Part shown: positions 45,829 to 56,202 of the stretch, piece by piece
Position numbering within the stretch: position 1 is the first letter of the stretch
How the letters are laid out: each line of letters opens with the position of its first letter
Assembly (NCBI GenBank): GCA_021229015.1
Contig: CM037791.1
Location: 55,187,741 to 55,251,740 of the forward strand
Reading direction: 5' to 3'
Source of the DNA: Solen grandis
Taxonomy: Eukaryota > Mollusca > Bivalvia > Adapedonta > Solenidae
Length of the DNA: 64,000 bases
Position numbers and translations under genes: made by a program
Notes under the pieces: model-generated
Told to the model about the DNA's origin: nothing
The model's database searches: none
The model's input: the letters and a program-made list of their open reading frames with translations, nothing else

Positions 45829-46039
45829 TGCTTCAGAGAATACGACTATATATTTCATAAGATATCTGAGTATAGTTATAGCAAAACTTCGCTATGAAGA
45901 CCAACATCGGTACCAAAAATAGTGGTCTTAATACAGAGGTGGTCTTAAAGTGTGGTCTGCACTGTATTCATACGTATACCGAGCAAAAGACCACTTGGTC
46001 ATTTTCAAAAATGTTTAATTTTCAGAATGGTAATCTTAA

Positions 46040-46070
46040 GCAAAAAAAACACAAAAAAACCCACAAACAC

Positions 46071-46101
<31 letters not shown>

Positions 46102-46107
46102 AAAAAA
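46040..46107 (+). repeat. (CA)n microsatellite with A runs
   Basis: ACACACACACACACACAC with interspersed AAAC; explains the Lys/His-rich ORF across it. Confidence 0.95.
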
Positions 46108-46559
46108 AACACTAGAAAAATGCTTGCCTGATTAATAAGATTAATAAAGAAATACACAAGCTCAGTTACTGATGACGTTTTATTTACTGTAAAATAACTA
46201 ATTTTCGTTGACATTAAAGTTAGTTGATTATGTACCCGGGGGTATTTCGTGGGTTCATTCGTAAATCTTTCTCATTCGTTATCCGTGGATCTTTTTTTTC
46301 TAAAAAAAATAAATAAATAAATAAAAAAAAAATAGGTCTATATACGAGACAAGTTTTCATGGGGATTCATATTCATAGATAAAACCTTCTACGAATTCGA
46401 CAAAAATTAGTGTCCCACAAAAATTAATGATTTCACAATTTAAATATTAATGATTTTTCTGATGTATGATGCTAGTTTTAAGTTCTGTATTTATTGTGTC
46501 ATTAAGCTTCCCCAATCAACGTTGGAAATAACGCATCACCATTGAAACACAACACTTTT

Positions 46560-46755
46560 TTCAATACCTCAAATGTCGGTGACCTTGACCTTGTAAATAT
46601 GACCTTGGATCAGGGTCAATGCATCGTGGTCCAGTGTTTTGACGTCGGGTATAAATGCTGTGGATTCGAAACCCGTGAGACGAGATGGCTTTCTGAAGTG
46701 CAAAGTGCTGGATCAATCCATGCACCATTGAGTGGATAGGGTAGCTTCGTTTAAA
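46560..46755 (+). repeat. TGACCTTGACC motif followed by tRNA-like head
   Basis: GGTGACCTTGACCTTGTAAA at 46579, then CATCGTGGTCCAGTG (A-box-like) and GTGGATTCGAAACCCGTG (B box) near 46660, body GAGTGGATAGGGTAGC. Probable SINE next to a repeat unit. Confidence 0.5.
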
Positions 46756-46807
46756 ATGTAGAAAACGTGTTTCCTAGTCCACACAAAATAAATTTTGAAA
46801 ACCGTGT

Positions 46808-46985
46808 AATGTTGTGTGCACTTGTGACTGTTTTTGCGACCACTATATCCCAAGATCAGCCTTCACATCCGTGCGGTCTGATCATGATTTGAACTTTTCG
46901 TTATTCAGTAAAAAAAAAATTCAGCAAGCATCCCCATGAACAACAAATGGTACAGTTCAAAATAAAAAAGGACAAGCCCAAACCA
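46808..46985 (+). repeat. Dispersed repeat C, copy 1
   Basis: GTGCACTTGTGACTG, TGCGGTCTGATCATG, TTCAGCAAGCATCCCCATGA and ACAGTTCAAAATAAAAAAGG match 53385-53535 in order. Unnamed family; no ORF. Confidence 0.75.
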
Positions 46986-47104
46986 AACAGCATCATCAGG
47001 TATCCTTGGTTGTACGAATCCCATGGATTAAGTAGGAGTCTGTACGGGCTGTTAACGCCCTAGGGTAAGTTGCAGACTCTCTGACATTCACATTGTGCTA
47101 ATGA

Positions 47105-47345
47105 TTTTGTTTTTGTTTGGGTTTAACGCTCACATTTGGAGACGCAGATGTGCGGTATCACGTCACACATGTGCCACACTACTACAATGGTCAAATTATA
47201 TTGACATGTTTCACGGTCATCCAGTCCTAGCTACCCTTATATGCTGCCCGCTCAGTAATGGTACTTTACTAGTATTGTTTTGAATGACATTGGTATGTTG
47301 CAGTCATGGATCGAAGCGTGACCTCTCGCGCTTCGAATCAACTCA
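47105..47345 (-). mobile_element. SINE family B, decayed
   Basis: GTTTGGGTTTAACGCTCACA, TGCGGTATCACG, CCAGTCCTAGCTACCCTTAT (A)TGCTG and a decayed head GATCGAAGCGTGACCTC. Confidence 0.65.
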
Positions 47346-47399
47346 AGGCTGTTACAAATACGCGATCTTGTCATTATTAGCAAAGATGTCAAGAATCAG

Positions 47400-47830
47400 T
47401 TGACTAGCAATGCTACTTGTGTCGATAAATTGCCCCTGACCTTGGAATTTTGCGAATTAACTTGAGTCTCTGTATATTGTAATTATGTATGCTCGCAACA
47501 TACCGGTGAGATGCATATTTTCCATATTGTCATCTTCCATTAACCAAGCTTGCTCATATACTTCTTTAGATATCAAATTATTCATCTGTTAAAGCCTGAC
47601 TTTGACTATTTCTGTTACCATAGCGACCATAAATTTTATTGGAGTAAGAAAAACAACAAAGCAGCTGCAAATTGTCCCATAGTGCCTTAAATTCATATGT
47701 CAAGTTTCATCAACGGAATCTTTATGGTTTTCATGTTATCGCGGGGTCTAGATTTACGGACAGCCGAGTGGATGGACGAACGGCAAACCTATAGTCCCCT
47801 CAAGAGTTAACACCAGTAGGGGTACAGAGC
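47400..47830 (+). repeat. Decayed repeat with GGATGGACG terminus
   Basis: Has GTTACCATAGCGAC (47613-47626), TCAAGTTTCATCAACGGAAT, and an end GTGGATGGACGAACGGCAAA CCTATAGTCCCC, the usual terminus style of bivalve repeats (recall). Confidence 0.5.
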
Positions 47831-48339
47831 ATTATTTGAATAAATCATGCGCAATTTTAACTCAAGAGACTCCTGGTATTGCGGGCCTATCTAAAAAACT
47901 GTGGCCTTGACCTATGTGTATGACACAATGGGTCAGATTGCAAGGTTCCCACACATCGCCTGAGTCAGGATAACTATGACATTTTCCTGACTTAAGTTGA
48001 TAAAATAATTACAATACAATTAGTTCATAACTGTATAGAACCCAGATGTCATATTGTTCATAAATGCTTATTAACACGGTCGAGTTCCTTAATGGCTAAG
48101 TCAATTATCGTTTTCTCCCTACTTTGAAACTTTTGAGCGACTCTTTCAGTTACGTTAATGTACTGTCCTGCGGTACCGGTTATCCAAGAATGCCTCTTCA
48201 CAGATGGCAAAACAATTCAAGGAGTTATTCGAGATTCTGAGCCAGCAAAAAATATTTGTAAAATATATATTACCCCCTCATATGCCATAATATTTATATA
48301 GGTATATTACACGTGTGATATTTGACTTCATAACGTGGA

Positions 48340-49200
48340 ATTGTCACAAATTGGTCCAGAACTTATCTTGATGAAAGTAAACATAACTGCAAGTTAATTT
48401 GAAAATCCTGCAATTCACGTCTAAGTTAAATCCCATACAAGCAAACGACCAATGACCCTGTGCGACATTGACCTTGGAGCTGTGCACCTAACTCTTGCAC
48501 ATGAATCTCAGTCTCATTGAGGTTAACATAAGTAACAAGTTATATAAAAATCCCGTGATCCATGCCTTTTTTTACAGGCCAGACAAGCAAATCCAACTCC
48601 ATGACCTTTGACTTCTATGTGTGACCTTGACCTTTGAGCTAGGGATGAAACTCTTGTGCCTGACCCTCCGTCTAATTGCGGTTAACATAACTGCCAAGTT
48701 ATTTAAAAATCCTGCGATCAATGTCTACTGGCCAGAAAAGCAAATCCAACTCCTTAACCTTTGACCTCTAAGTGTGAACTAGATCTTTGAGCATGACACT
48801 TCGCCTCATTGAGGTTAATATGACTGCCAATTTATTTGAAAAGGCTACGATCCATGTCTAATTAGTTACAGCCCGGACAAGCAAATCCAGCCTTTGGCCT
48901 CTAAGTATGACCTTGACCTTCGAGTTACAAATCTGGTTCTTGTGCACGACACACCATCTAACTTAGCTTGACACTTGTGTCAAGTTATTTGAGAATTCCA
49001 CCGTCCATGGCAAAGTTACAGCCTGAACAAGCAAAAATGAACTTGTTTATGACCTTTGACCTCAAGTTATGACCTGGACCAATGAGCTACAAATCTAGAT
49101 CTTGTGTGCTACACACTGTCTCACTTAGCTTGACATTTGTGTGTAGTTATTTGGGAATCCTTCAACCCATGGCAAAGCTACAGCCCGGACAAGATTAAAT
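48340..49200 (+). repeat. ~150-bp tandem array with TGACCTTGACC motifs
   Basis: A(C/G)AAGCAAA recurs at about 48429, 48583, 48735, 48878 and 49028. Each unit has GACCTTTGACCTC-type and TGTGACCTTGACCTTTGAG strings, then CTTGTGC.TGAC and TTAACATAA.TGCCAAGTTA. Units are diverged. ORFs are incidental. Confidence 0.75.
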
Positions 49201-49428
49201 CCAGACGGACGCATTAACGCATACATGCATAACAAAACTGCCACTGTGACAACTAAGTCAAGCTCACCACAAGCAGGCTCGATAAAATAGGGTTTCCTAT
49301 TATTTATAAGCAACAATTGTGCAATATATGATACAAAAGAAATACTTAAGAAATCAGTTAGACAATGCTTCCTTAACACAAGTTAAAGAGAGTCTAATTT
49401 AAGACCTTATGACCTTGACCTTTGAGAC
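49201..49428 (+). repeat. Second ~145-bp unit type (array continues)
   Basis: AAAATAGGGTTTCCTATTAT TTATAAGCAACAATTGT and CTTATGACCTTGACCTTTG resemble the units at 49680-49960 and 51630-51765. Confidence 0.6.
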
Positions 49429-49669
49429 TTGACTTGACTATTTGAGTTTACCGTAGCTTCGACGGTATTTCAGTCAAATGGCGGCGTCCAGCTAATTACA
49501 GGTGGAGGAAGACCCCGATCCAGGTAGAACCACCGACCTACCGCAAACCGACTGGAAGGCATCCTCACATGAAAATCCAAATGACCTTGTCGGGATTCGA
49601 ACTCAAGCGTTGAGGGGCTGAGTGAGTGTTAAAGTCTGCGACTTTACCCTTTCGACCACGGAGACCCCC
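49429..49669 (-). mobile_element. SINE family A inserted in the array
   Basis: On the minus strand: GTGGTCGAAAGGGTAAAGTC (A-box region), GAGTTCGAATCCCGACAAGG (B box), then TTTTCATGTGAGGATGCC and GCGGTAGGTCGGTGGTTCTA. It interrupts a TGACCTTGACCTTTGAG unit, which resumes at 49670. Confidence 0.85.
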
Positions 49670-49975
49670 TTGACCTTTGAGGTACAGACTCTAAAATCAA
49701 TAGGGTTCTTCTACTAGTCATAAGTAATTATTGTATAATGTTTGAGACCTAAGAGTCAATTAGATTTAGAGTAATCAGTCGGACAATGCTTAATTTATAC
49801 AGAGTTTGTGAGGAACACTGTACCTCATGACCTTGACCTTTGAGGAACAACTCCCAAAATCAATAGGGGTTTTCTACTAGTCATAAGCAACAACCATTTC
49901 AAGTTCGAGATCTCAGGGTCAAATAAAACTTAGTTATCAATGGACAAGACTTTCATATAACAAAAAAAAAAGTGT
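49670..49975 (+). repeat. Array resumes after SINE
   Basis: TTGACCTTTGAGG, AAAATCAATAGG(G)GTT, TTCTACTAGTCATAAG and AGACCTAAGAGTCAA units. Confidence 0.7.
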
Positions 49976-49977
49976 CT

Positions 49978-51622
49978 GTGTGACACTAATGCCCCACCAG
50001 GATATGGTCGAAACCAAATATGTTCTTGTATTTTTTAAAGTTTATATAATAATGTACATTTGTACAAAGTTTCATGATAATGTGATGTAGCAGAGTTACT
50101 ATTCTTATTCATTTGTCAGTCTCTCACTCTATCTATTTTTACCGTTGTAATTAAGAAAGTAGAACATTGTGTCAGTGATGGTCAAATATATATAAACAAC
50201 TTACATTTCACGTGTGTATTGGTTTGCAGAACCAGTTTTATTTCTGTAAACATCGTGGTTGAAGAAGATTTGTATTCATGGAAGTTGAATTTGGTACCTT
50301 TTTGTCAGCCATATTGTTATTAACGTTTCAACCAATCAGATTGTGGAATTTATTGTACCCTGAAGCTGGTTCCTGCATTATAAAAACCGGGTATGCTAGA
50401 ATGCGGGAATCAGTCGATAAACCGCTAGGTATAAAAGCTGGGAAACACGTGAATTTGGTCACTCTAGCTTGGGGTCAGTTCCATTAGAGTATTTGCTCAG
50501 CGAGCTGACCCATGAGTTTTATGCGAGTGTTTCCCATGCTCATGGTGAAAATAAATAAATACTAAATTAAAATAGCTGCCTTTGTATTGAATTTGACAAC
50601 ATTAATAAATATTATATCCTTGTAATTAATTTGGTTTGTAAAGCATCTATTTAGCATCATACGGTTGACGCTGTCAGCTGATGCATTGGCTACCGATGGA
50701 AGCCACTCCAAGTTTTGATGCTTAAATGTACCTGTTGTTTTGCTTTACTCATTTTTTTTTATATAATAAAAGCATTCATTGAAACGAGGACTTTAGTTGT
50801 GCCATACGCATCCCACTCTGGGTGAACGGTGTCGTCCGTTCCTGTTACAGTGAAGTAACCTTTATAGAAAAAGTAGCTTAAACACAGAGGCAAACCTGTG
50901 GTAGAATAACCAATTTTACCAAGTCACAGCCATAAAATTAAATTAATACTACCAGGAAATAATCCATATTATGATGTACATGTATATCATGTTTCAGGAA
51001 GATTTAAAGTCATCTTCATAGAAAAAAAAAGTTTAAAAACAAATGCAGGACAATCAATTTTACCATGTTCATTTAATCATGAAATAATGGTCACAGCAAT
51101 AAATTTTCATGAATATTAAATAGATCATATCATGATGTACATGTGTACCTAGTTTCTTCAAGATGTGAAGTCATCTTCAAAAAATAAAAGTTTAAAAACC
51201 AAATGCAGAACAATCAATTTTACCATGTTCATCCAATCATAAAATAATGCATGGTCACAGCATGAATTCATATAAATATGAAAAATATCATATCAAGATG
51301 TACATGTGTACCTAGTTTCATAAAGATGTGAAGTCATCTTCATAGAAAGGACCTTAAACGCGAAGGTAAACCTGAGGAGGAACAATCGATTTCAACATGT
51401 TCATCCAACCCTGAAATATAGGTCACAGCATGAATTCGCATACATATTAAATAGATCATATCAAGATGTACATGTGTACCTAGTTTCATCAAGATGTAAA
51501 GTCATCTTCATAGAAAAAACAACCTTAAACGCAAAGGTAAACCTGAGGTGTGGCGGACGGCCGGACGGACGGACGCACAGACCGAAAATCTATATGCCCC
51601 CAACAGAGTTGGCGGGGCATAA
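49978..51622 (+). mobile_element. ATGCCCC-ended repeat element nested in the array
   Basis: Left ACACTAATGCCCCACCAG and right GTTGGCGGGGCATAAAAA have inverted ATGCCCC(A/G)CC cores. The tandem inside (51000-51550) has units with TGTACATGTGTACCTAGTTT near 51135, 51299 and 51464 (about 165 bp) and AAGATGTGAAGTCATCTTCA. It ends in GGCCGGACGGACGGACGC. The surrounding ~145-bp array stops at 49975 and resumes at 51630, so this is an insertion. Confidence 0.65.
50100..50855 (+). mobile_element. Solo-LTR-like insertion with promoter-like core
   Basis: Interrupts the tandem units: AAGTTTCATGATAATGTGAT stops near 50090 and GTGAAGTAACCTTTATAG resumes near 50850. Inside are CCAAT at 50332, TATAAAAA at 50379, TATAAAAG at 50430, and AATAAA at 50765-50770, the order of U3-R-U5. 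Possible edges TGTAATTAAG (~50134) and CTGTTACA (~50850) would give TG...CA, but no matching target duplication was found. The 69-codon ORF inside has no known motif. Confidence 0.4.
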
Positions 51623-51629
51623 AAATATG

Positions 51630-51765
51630 TTAACATGTGACCTTGACATTTGAGGTATTAACTCCAAAATCCATAGGGGTTTTCTACTAGTGATAAGCAA
51701 CAACCATATAAGGTTTGAGACTTAAGGGTCAAATAGAACTGAACAATCAGACAAGGTCTGGTCTA
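51630..51765 (+). repeat. Array unit after the nested element
   Basis: ATGTGACCTTGACATTTGAG, AAAATCCATAGGGGTTTTCT and ACTAGTGATAAGCAACAACC continue the units seen before 49975. Confidence 0.7.
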
Positions 51766-52312
51766 CCAGTTAATTTTATCTAAGATTTTATGCAGACAAA
51801 CATTCTGACCAAGTTCAGTGACGATTAGATCAAAAGTATGGCCCCTAGAGTGTTCACAAAAAATTTCCAAGGATTTGACCCAGTGACCCTTTTTTTCTAT
51901 TCCCACGTAACCGAGTTTCAAATGCTTCCATGCTTTTATTAAGACAAACATTCTGATCGAGTTCTGTGAAGATTAGGCCAAAATATGGCCCCAAAAATAT
52001 TGATAAGGTTTTTGACCCAGTGACCCAATTTTTGATCCCACATGATCCATTTTCGAGTTCATTCAAGATTTTATGCATACATTCATTCTGACTAAGCTTC
52101 GTGAAGGTAATGCGGTCAAAAATGTGGCCTCTGGAGTGTTAACTAGTTGTTTTTTTTCAAGGATTTGACCTTTTGACCTACTTTTTGACCCCATATGACC
52201 AATTTTCAAACATCCATGATTATTGACAAATTGTTGACAATGCACGCCGCACACATTACCACCCTTATAGCTCACCATGAGCATGCCGTGTTCAGATGAG
52301 CTACAAGGTGAG
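51766..52312 (+). mobile_element. CTCACCTGAG-type element, decayed
   Basis: AAACATTCTGACCAAGTTC, ACAAACATTCTGATCGAGTT, GGATTTGACC(C/T) and GACCTACTTTTTGACCCCAT match the 145-bp units of 6171-7843. It ends in AAATTGTTGACAATGCACGC and a worn TTCAGATGAGCTACAAG tail. The head is lost. Minus-strand ORFs follow the array. Confidence 0.7.
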
Positions 52313-52689
52313 TTCGTACGAAAGAAACCTTAATTATTATGACAATGGCTGTGGTGAGTAGAATAGCTCTCCTTATTCTTTGAGCTAATAAAAAGTGACA
52401 TTGCTGTGTTTCAAAATTTCCCTGACTAATTTCAGTATTTTCTGACTTTGAAAAAAGATTTTCCTGACTTTTTACTGTCAGTGACCTATGTGACCTCTGC
52501 AGGATACAGTTACTACCCCATCTAGTCATGAATGTCAAGGTTTTTCATATCAAGAGTGTGTTTGTGGGTGTATGATGACTGTGATAGCATCATGCAAAAA
52601 CATTCACGTCTCAGTACATTTTGTATGATGCTAAAACCTAGATAAACCACTGGGATACTCAATAGGTGGTGTTTTTCCCTTGGTTTCTT
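52313..52689. other. Non-coding, no feature seen
   Basis: CCTGACTTT/CCTGACT(A)A repeats occur in a short patch (52420-52480). No gene. Confidence 0.45.
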
Positions 52690-52998
52690 GGATGTTTGGT
52701 GGGTTAAACGTCATACCGGCAGTATTTCAGTTATTTGGAGACATTGCTTTGTCTACTTGAGACAGATATTGTGTTGCCACACTGCAGTGTCACACGGTAG
52801 ACATGTGGCATGATACCACATCCAGTAACATTATCCTGACATTGGGTCAACCAGTCCTTGAACTACCCTTACATGCTGAGAGCCAAGCAAGAGAGCTAAA
52901 CCAGTACCATTATTTAGGACTTCGGTATGACGTGGCCAGGGGTCAATCCTACAACCACTCCTGGGCCAGACGCTCAAACCACTCGGCCACTGGGGACA
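52690..52998 (-). mobile_element. tRNA-derived SINE, family B (full length)
   Basis: On the minus strand: CCAGTGGCCGAGTGGTTTGA (A box), GTTGTAGGATTGACCCC (worn B box), CAGCATGTAAGGGTAGTTCA, GGACTGGTTGACCC, AATGTCAGGATAATGTTACT, GTGACACTGCAGTGTGGCAA, and a GTATGACGTTTAACCCACC tail. Confidence 0.85.
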
Positions 52999-53384
52999 TT
53001 TTTTCCCTCTATATAGGTATCACTAGCAAAGACAAATACCAAGTATCTTTATCAAATTATTTTAATAATATAACAAACATTTGTTCATAAAATATTCCTA
53101 ACGACAATACTGTCACAGAGTGAATGAAATGTGAACATTGCAATGAAATCATGAACATATGTAATAATGACATATAACTGACTCCATATATAACACAGAA
53201 CATGCAGACTCCAATGTTCTTCTCAAAATGTAACAAAATAACCATTATTTAATCATCCCCTTCTCAGCCTTCCATTTCAGTAAATATCAACATACTACAT
53301 GTACAAGTATCATCCGTGTGTTTATTTCTAATCATAATCCATTGTTACCTTTCTATGCTTTAACTCTTACATTTTATGCTGTGG

Positions 53385-53535
53385 GCACTTGTGACTGCCT
53401 TTGCAACCAGTACAGACCAAGATAAGTCTGCACATTAATGCAGTCTGATCATGGTCTGCATTGTTCACATTTTCAGCAACCACCCCCATAAACAACTAAC
53501 GGTATAGTTCAAAATGAAGAAAGGACAGGTCCAAT
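53385..53535 (+). repeat. Dispersed repeat C, copy 2
   Basis: GGGCACTTGTGACTGCCTTT, TGCAGTCTGATCATGGTCTG and CCCCCATAAACAACTAACGG TATAGTTCAAAATGAAGAA align with 46808-46985. Confidence 0.75.
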
Positions 53536-56019
53536 CACAATTTACAAACTTGAGAAACTAAAATGCAAAGCCTCTATTTTACCCAATTTACTCTCCACAA
53601 ATGGGTTTTTATATACCGGCTAGACAGCTAAGAATCCACTGATTAGGGCAGAAGACCTAAGTACACAATATTATCATCAATACTGATATGCTAATAAGCA
53701 TACACATTGCACAGGATTTATCTATTTCAGCAGTTAGAGACCAGACTGCTCCAACTTGACAATGACACAAAAATCTACATCACTCTGAAAAAAAGGGGAG
53801 GGGGTGGAATTAATGTTGTTAAAGATGTTACTATGCCAGCAGACAAGGGGATGATTTAACCATGGGATGAATCATTCAAATGGACACTGACCTTCCAACA
53901 CTCACAATTAACAGAATATTCATCAACATACAATGTGATATCAACTCATTAACAATGTACTTATTAACATACAATCATCAACATACAATTCATATTTAAC
54001 AGACATTCATAAACTTACACTATATTGCTAACAAAATGTTCCATCCTCACTCACTTCTATCCTCAGATATTCAACAACATATTGACAGTAAAATAAACTT
54101 AACTCACTTCATGTTCATTTCAATTCAATCAGATAAAACAATCATTAATTTTAAATCCTTCAATCATAACATACAAAATATGAACGCACAAATCTTTTTT
54201 TTTTTCATTCCAATACTCTTTATTTTTTTAATTTTTACATTTTTTTTGCTTATCTCTTTTACTTTTTAAATAACACTCACTAATATCTTGGTAGCAGATG
54301 CTGAGCTGATTTTTATCCCTACTACACAAAAACTATAAGGATGATTACAAATTGAACTGATTAAAACCAAATCCTGAGTTTGATCTGGTTTTAAACTAGC
54401 GGCATTAGTTATCTCCCTTGACAGCTCACTTGTGGTAAAGGTTTGTCAAATATGGCATACCAGACTGGTCCTACATCCATCCATCTAGTTTAAAATGCCC
54501 TGGACCCTCTCAGGTTACCCAGTTGGGTCTTGCAATGAGTCAATTAAGTAAGCAAACATAAAACACCAAGTTTACCTGGTACGTGATGGCTTGAACAGAT
54601 CAGCATATTTGTACAGTAATAAATGGACTAACTTCCAAACTTTTTTTTAATTAGATTTTTCTTTTCTATGTCACATCCGCATTTTATCATTAAAAGCATT
54701 AGAATTCTTTGACAATCTGACTTATACATACATGTATATATTCACCAAGACTACAATTGTAATACAATGGATATTGTTCTACTTGGCAATTATACATCTT
54801 AACACTGTTTTTATAAACTATTTTAAGCTAAAGATTTCAGGAACTTAGATCCAACACAAGGATTAATCAATCATTAATCACATATTGCATAAACCTGAAA
54901 TTGTTCTGAAGTGTTCCTTGCAGTCTGATCAGGACCAATGTTCTTGTAAAGAAAAATTATATGTAAATATAATTTCCATACTCAGTCTCAAATTTGCTCA
55001 TTACTTTCAGTGGATATTTGAGTATAATCAACTTACAATTTGAGCCTAAAAGATCAAACTATAGTATTTTTTGAGAACACCAGGCCAGGTTTCATATTAT
55101 TAACTGCTCTTCAGTATGTATGAAAATTTACCCCTTATGAGCCCTTCTGGCTTTCAGTGTACAATCAATTGTAGAACCTGTTCCTAAAACGAGGACCACT
55201 TTCAGCCCTGATAGTTGGACAATAGTGTAAAATGACAGGGCCATCAGATCACTACTCTGGTTTGGTGTTTAATGACATCCCATCAGGGTCAATAAATCCA
55301 AACACTAAGGCAGCCAGTTCTAATGGATCACTCCTTGCTTACATTAAAATTTCAACGCTCAGATGTCAATGGCAATAAAAAGGAAATAACCCTTAAACAT
55401 GTGAGATGTTGTACATCATGGTAGTTTTTTTTTCTTTCTCTCTCCACTTCTTGCAAGCATTAAATTAAGTCATGCTTATATCTTGTGTTGCTATACATAA
55501 AAAATGAAATACAAAATGAGTTTCATAAATTATATGTTTGATATTCCCTCTGAAATCTGTTTCTCCCTTAAGATATATTTTTCATATCTTTCTCCCTCTT
55601 CACACCAAAGGGCCAGTCAAACATATTGTCCATTCTGCTAGCTTACCCCACCAACTCAAAGTCTCCCTGACATTGTAGTTAATGATGCACAAAGCATCCC
55701 ATTTTACAAAATTAAGTGCAAGCATTCTTCAATTTTTCATAAATCTTCATTTCAAATATGTAAGTAAAAACTTACATTTGATCATTTAGATATAAAACAA
55801 GACCTACTTACAAGTATGAGAAGCAGAAACCTACAGGATGATCTGGGATCTTTTAATACTGTTCACAAACTATTAGTTCTTATGAAATAAGAGGGCGAAA
55901 AATGTAGTCAGTCAATTTTAGATTGACACCTGCTTTCAGGCTGATCTGGTTTTCAATGGTTTGATATGAGTAAAAAGGGCTTAATGGGATATCGTTATAT
56001 CACTTAATATACAGTATCC
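53536..56019. other. Low-repeat non-coding DNA
   Basis: A degenerate AACATACAAT-rich patch covers 53905-54010 and T-rich runs cover 54195-54270. GATCTGGTTTTAAACTAG near 54380 and GGCTGATCTGGTTTTCAA near 55938 are worn MITE-arm fragments. No exon recognised. Confidence 0.5.
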
Positions 56020-56022
56020 ATT

Positions 56023-56170
56023 TACCTCATGAATATTCATGAACAAATTTATGACTTGATGAATATTAATTTTATGAACTTTAAAATGGTATATGAAATG
56101 AAGTCTTTTTCTTAATGCCTTGCAGACTGTAGATTCTGAGATGAGCAAACAGGAGAGACCCTGATCAGCA
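56023..56170 (+). repeat. CATGAATATTCATG dispersed repeat
   Basis: CCTCATGAATATTCATGAAC, ATGACTTGATGAATATTAAT and CTTGCAGACTGTAGATTCTG match 10884-11058. Confidence 0.7.
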
Positions 56171-56178
56171 CACAGCTC

Positions 56179-56202
56179 ATATATATATATATATATATAT
56201 AT
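56179..56202. repeat. (AT)n microsatellite
   Basis: Twelve consecutive AT units. Confidence 0.95.

Noticed and set aside
46005..46214. Cys/Val/Phe-rich minus-strand ORF
   Set aside because: Produced by the (CA)n microsatellite.
50278..50487. 69-codon ORF downstream of the CCAAT box as a gene
   Set aside because: It spans both TATA-like boxes and has no motif; the promoter/LTR reading is simpler.
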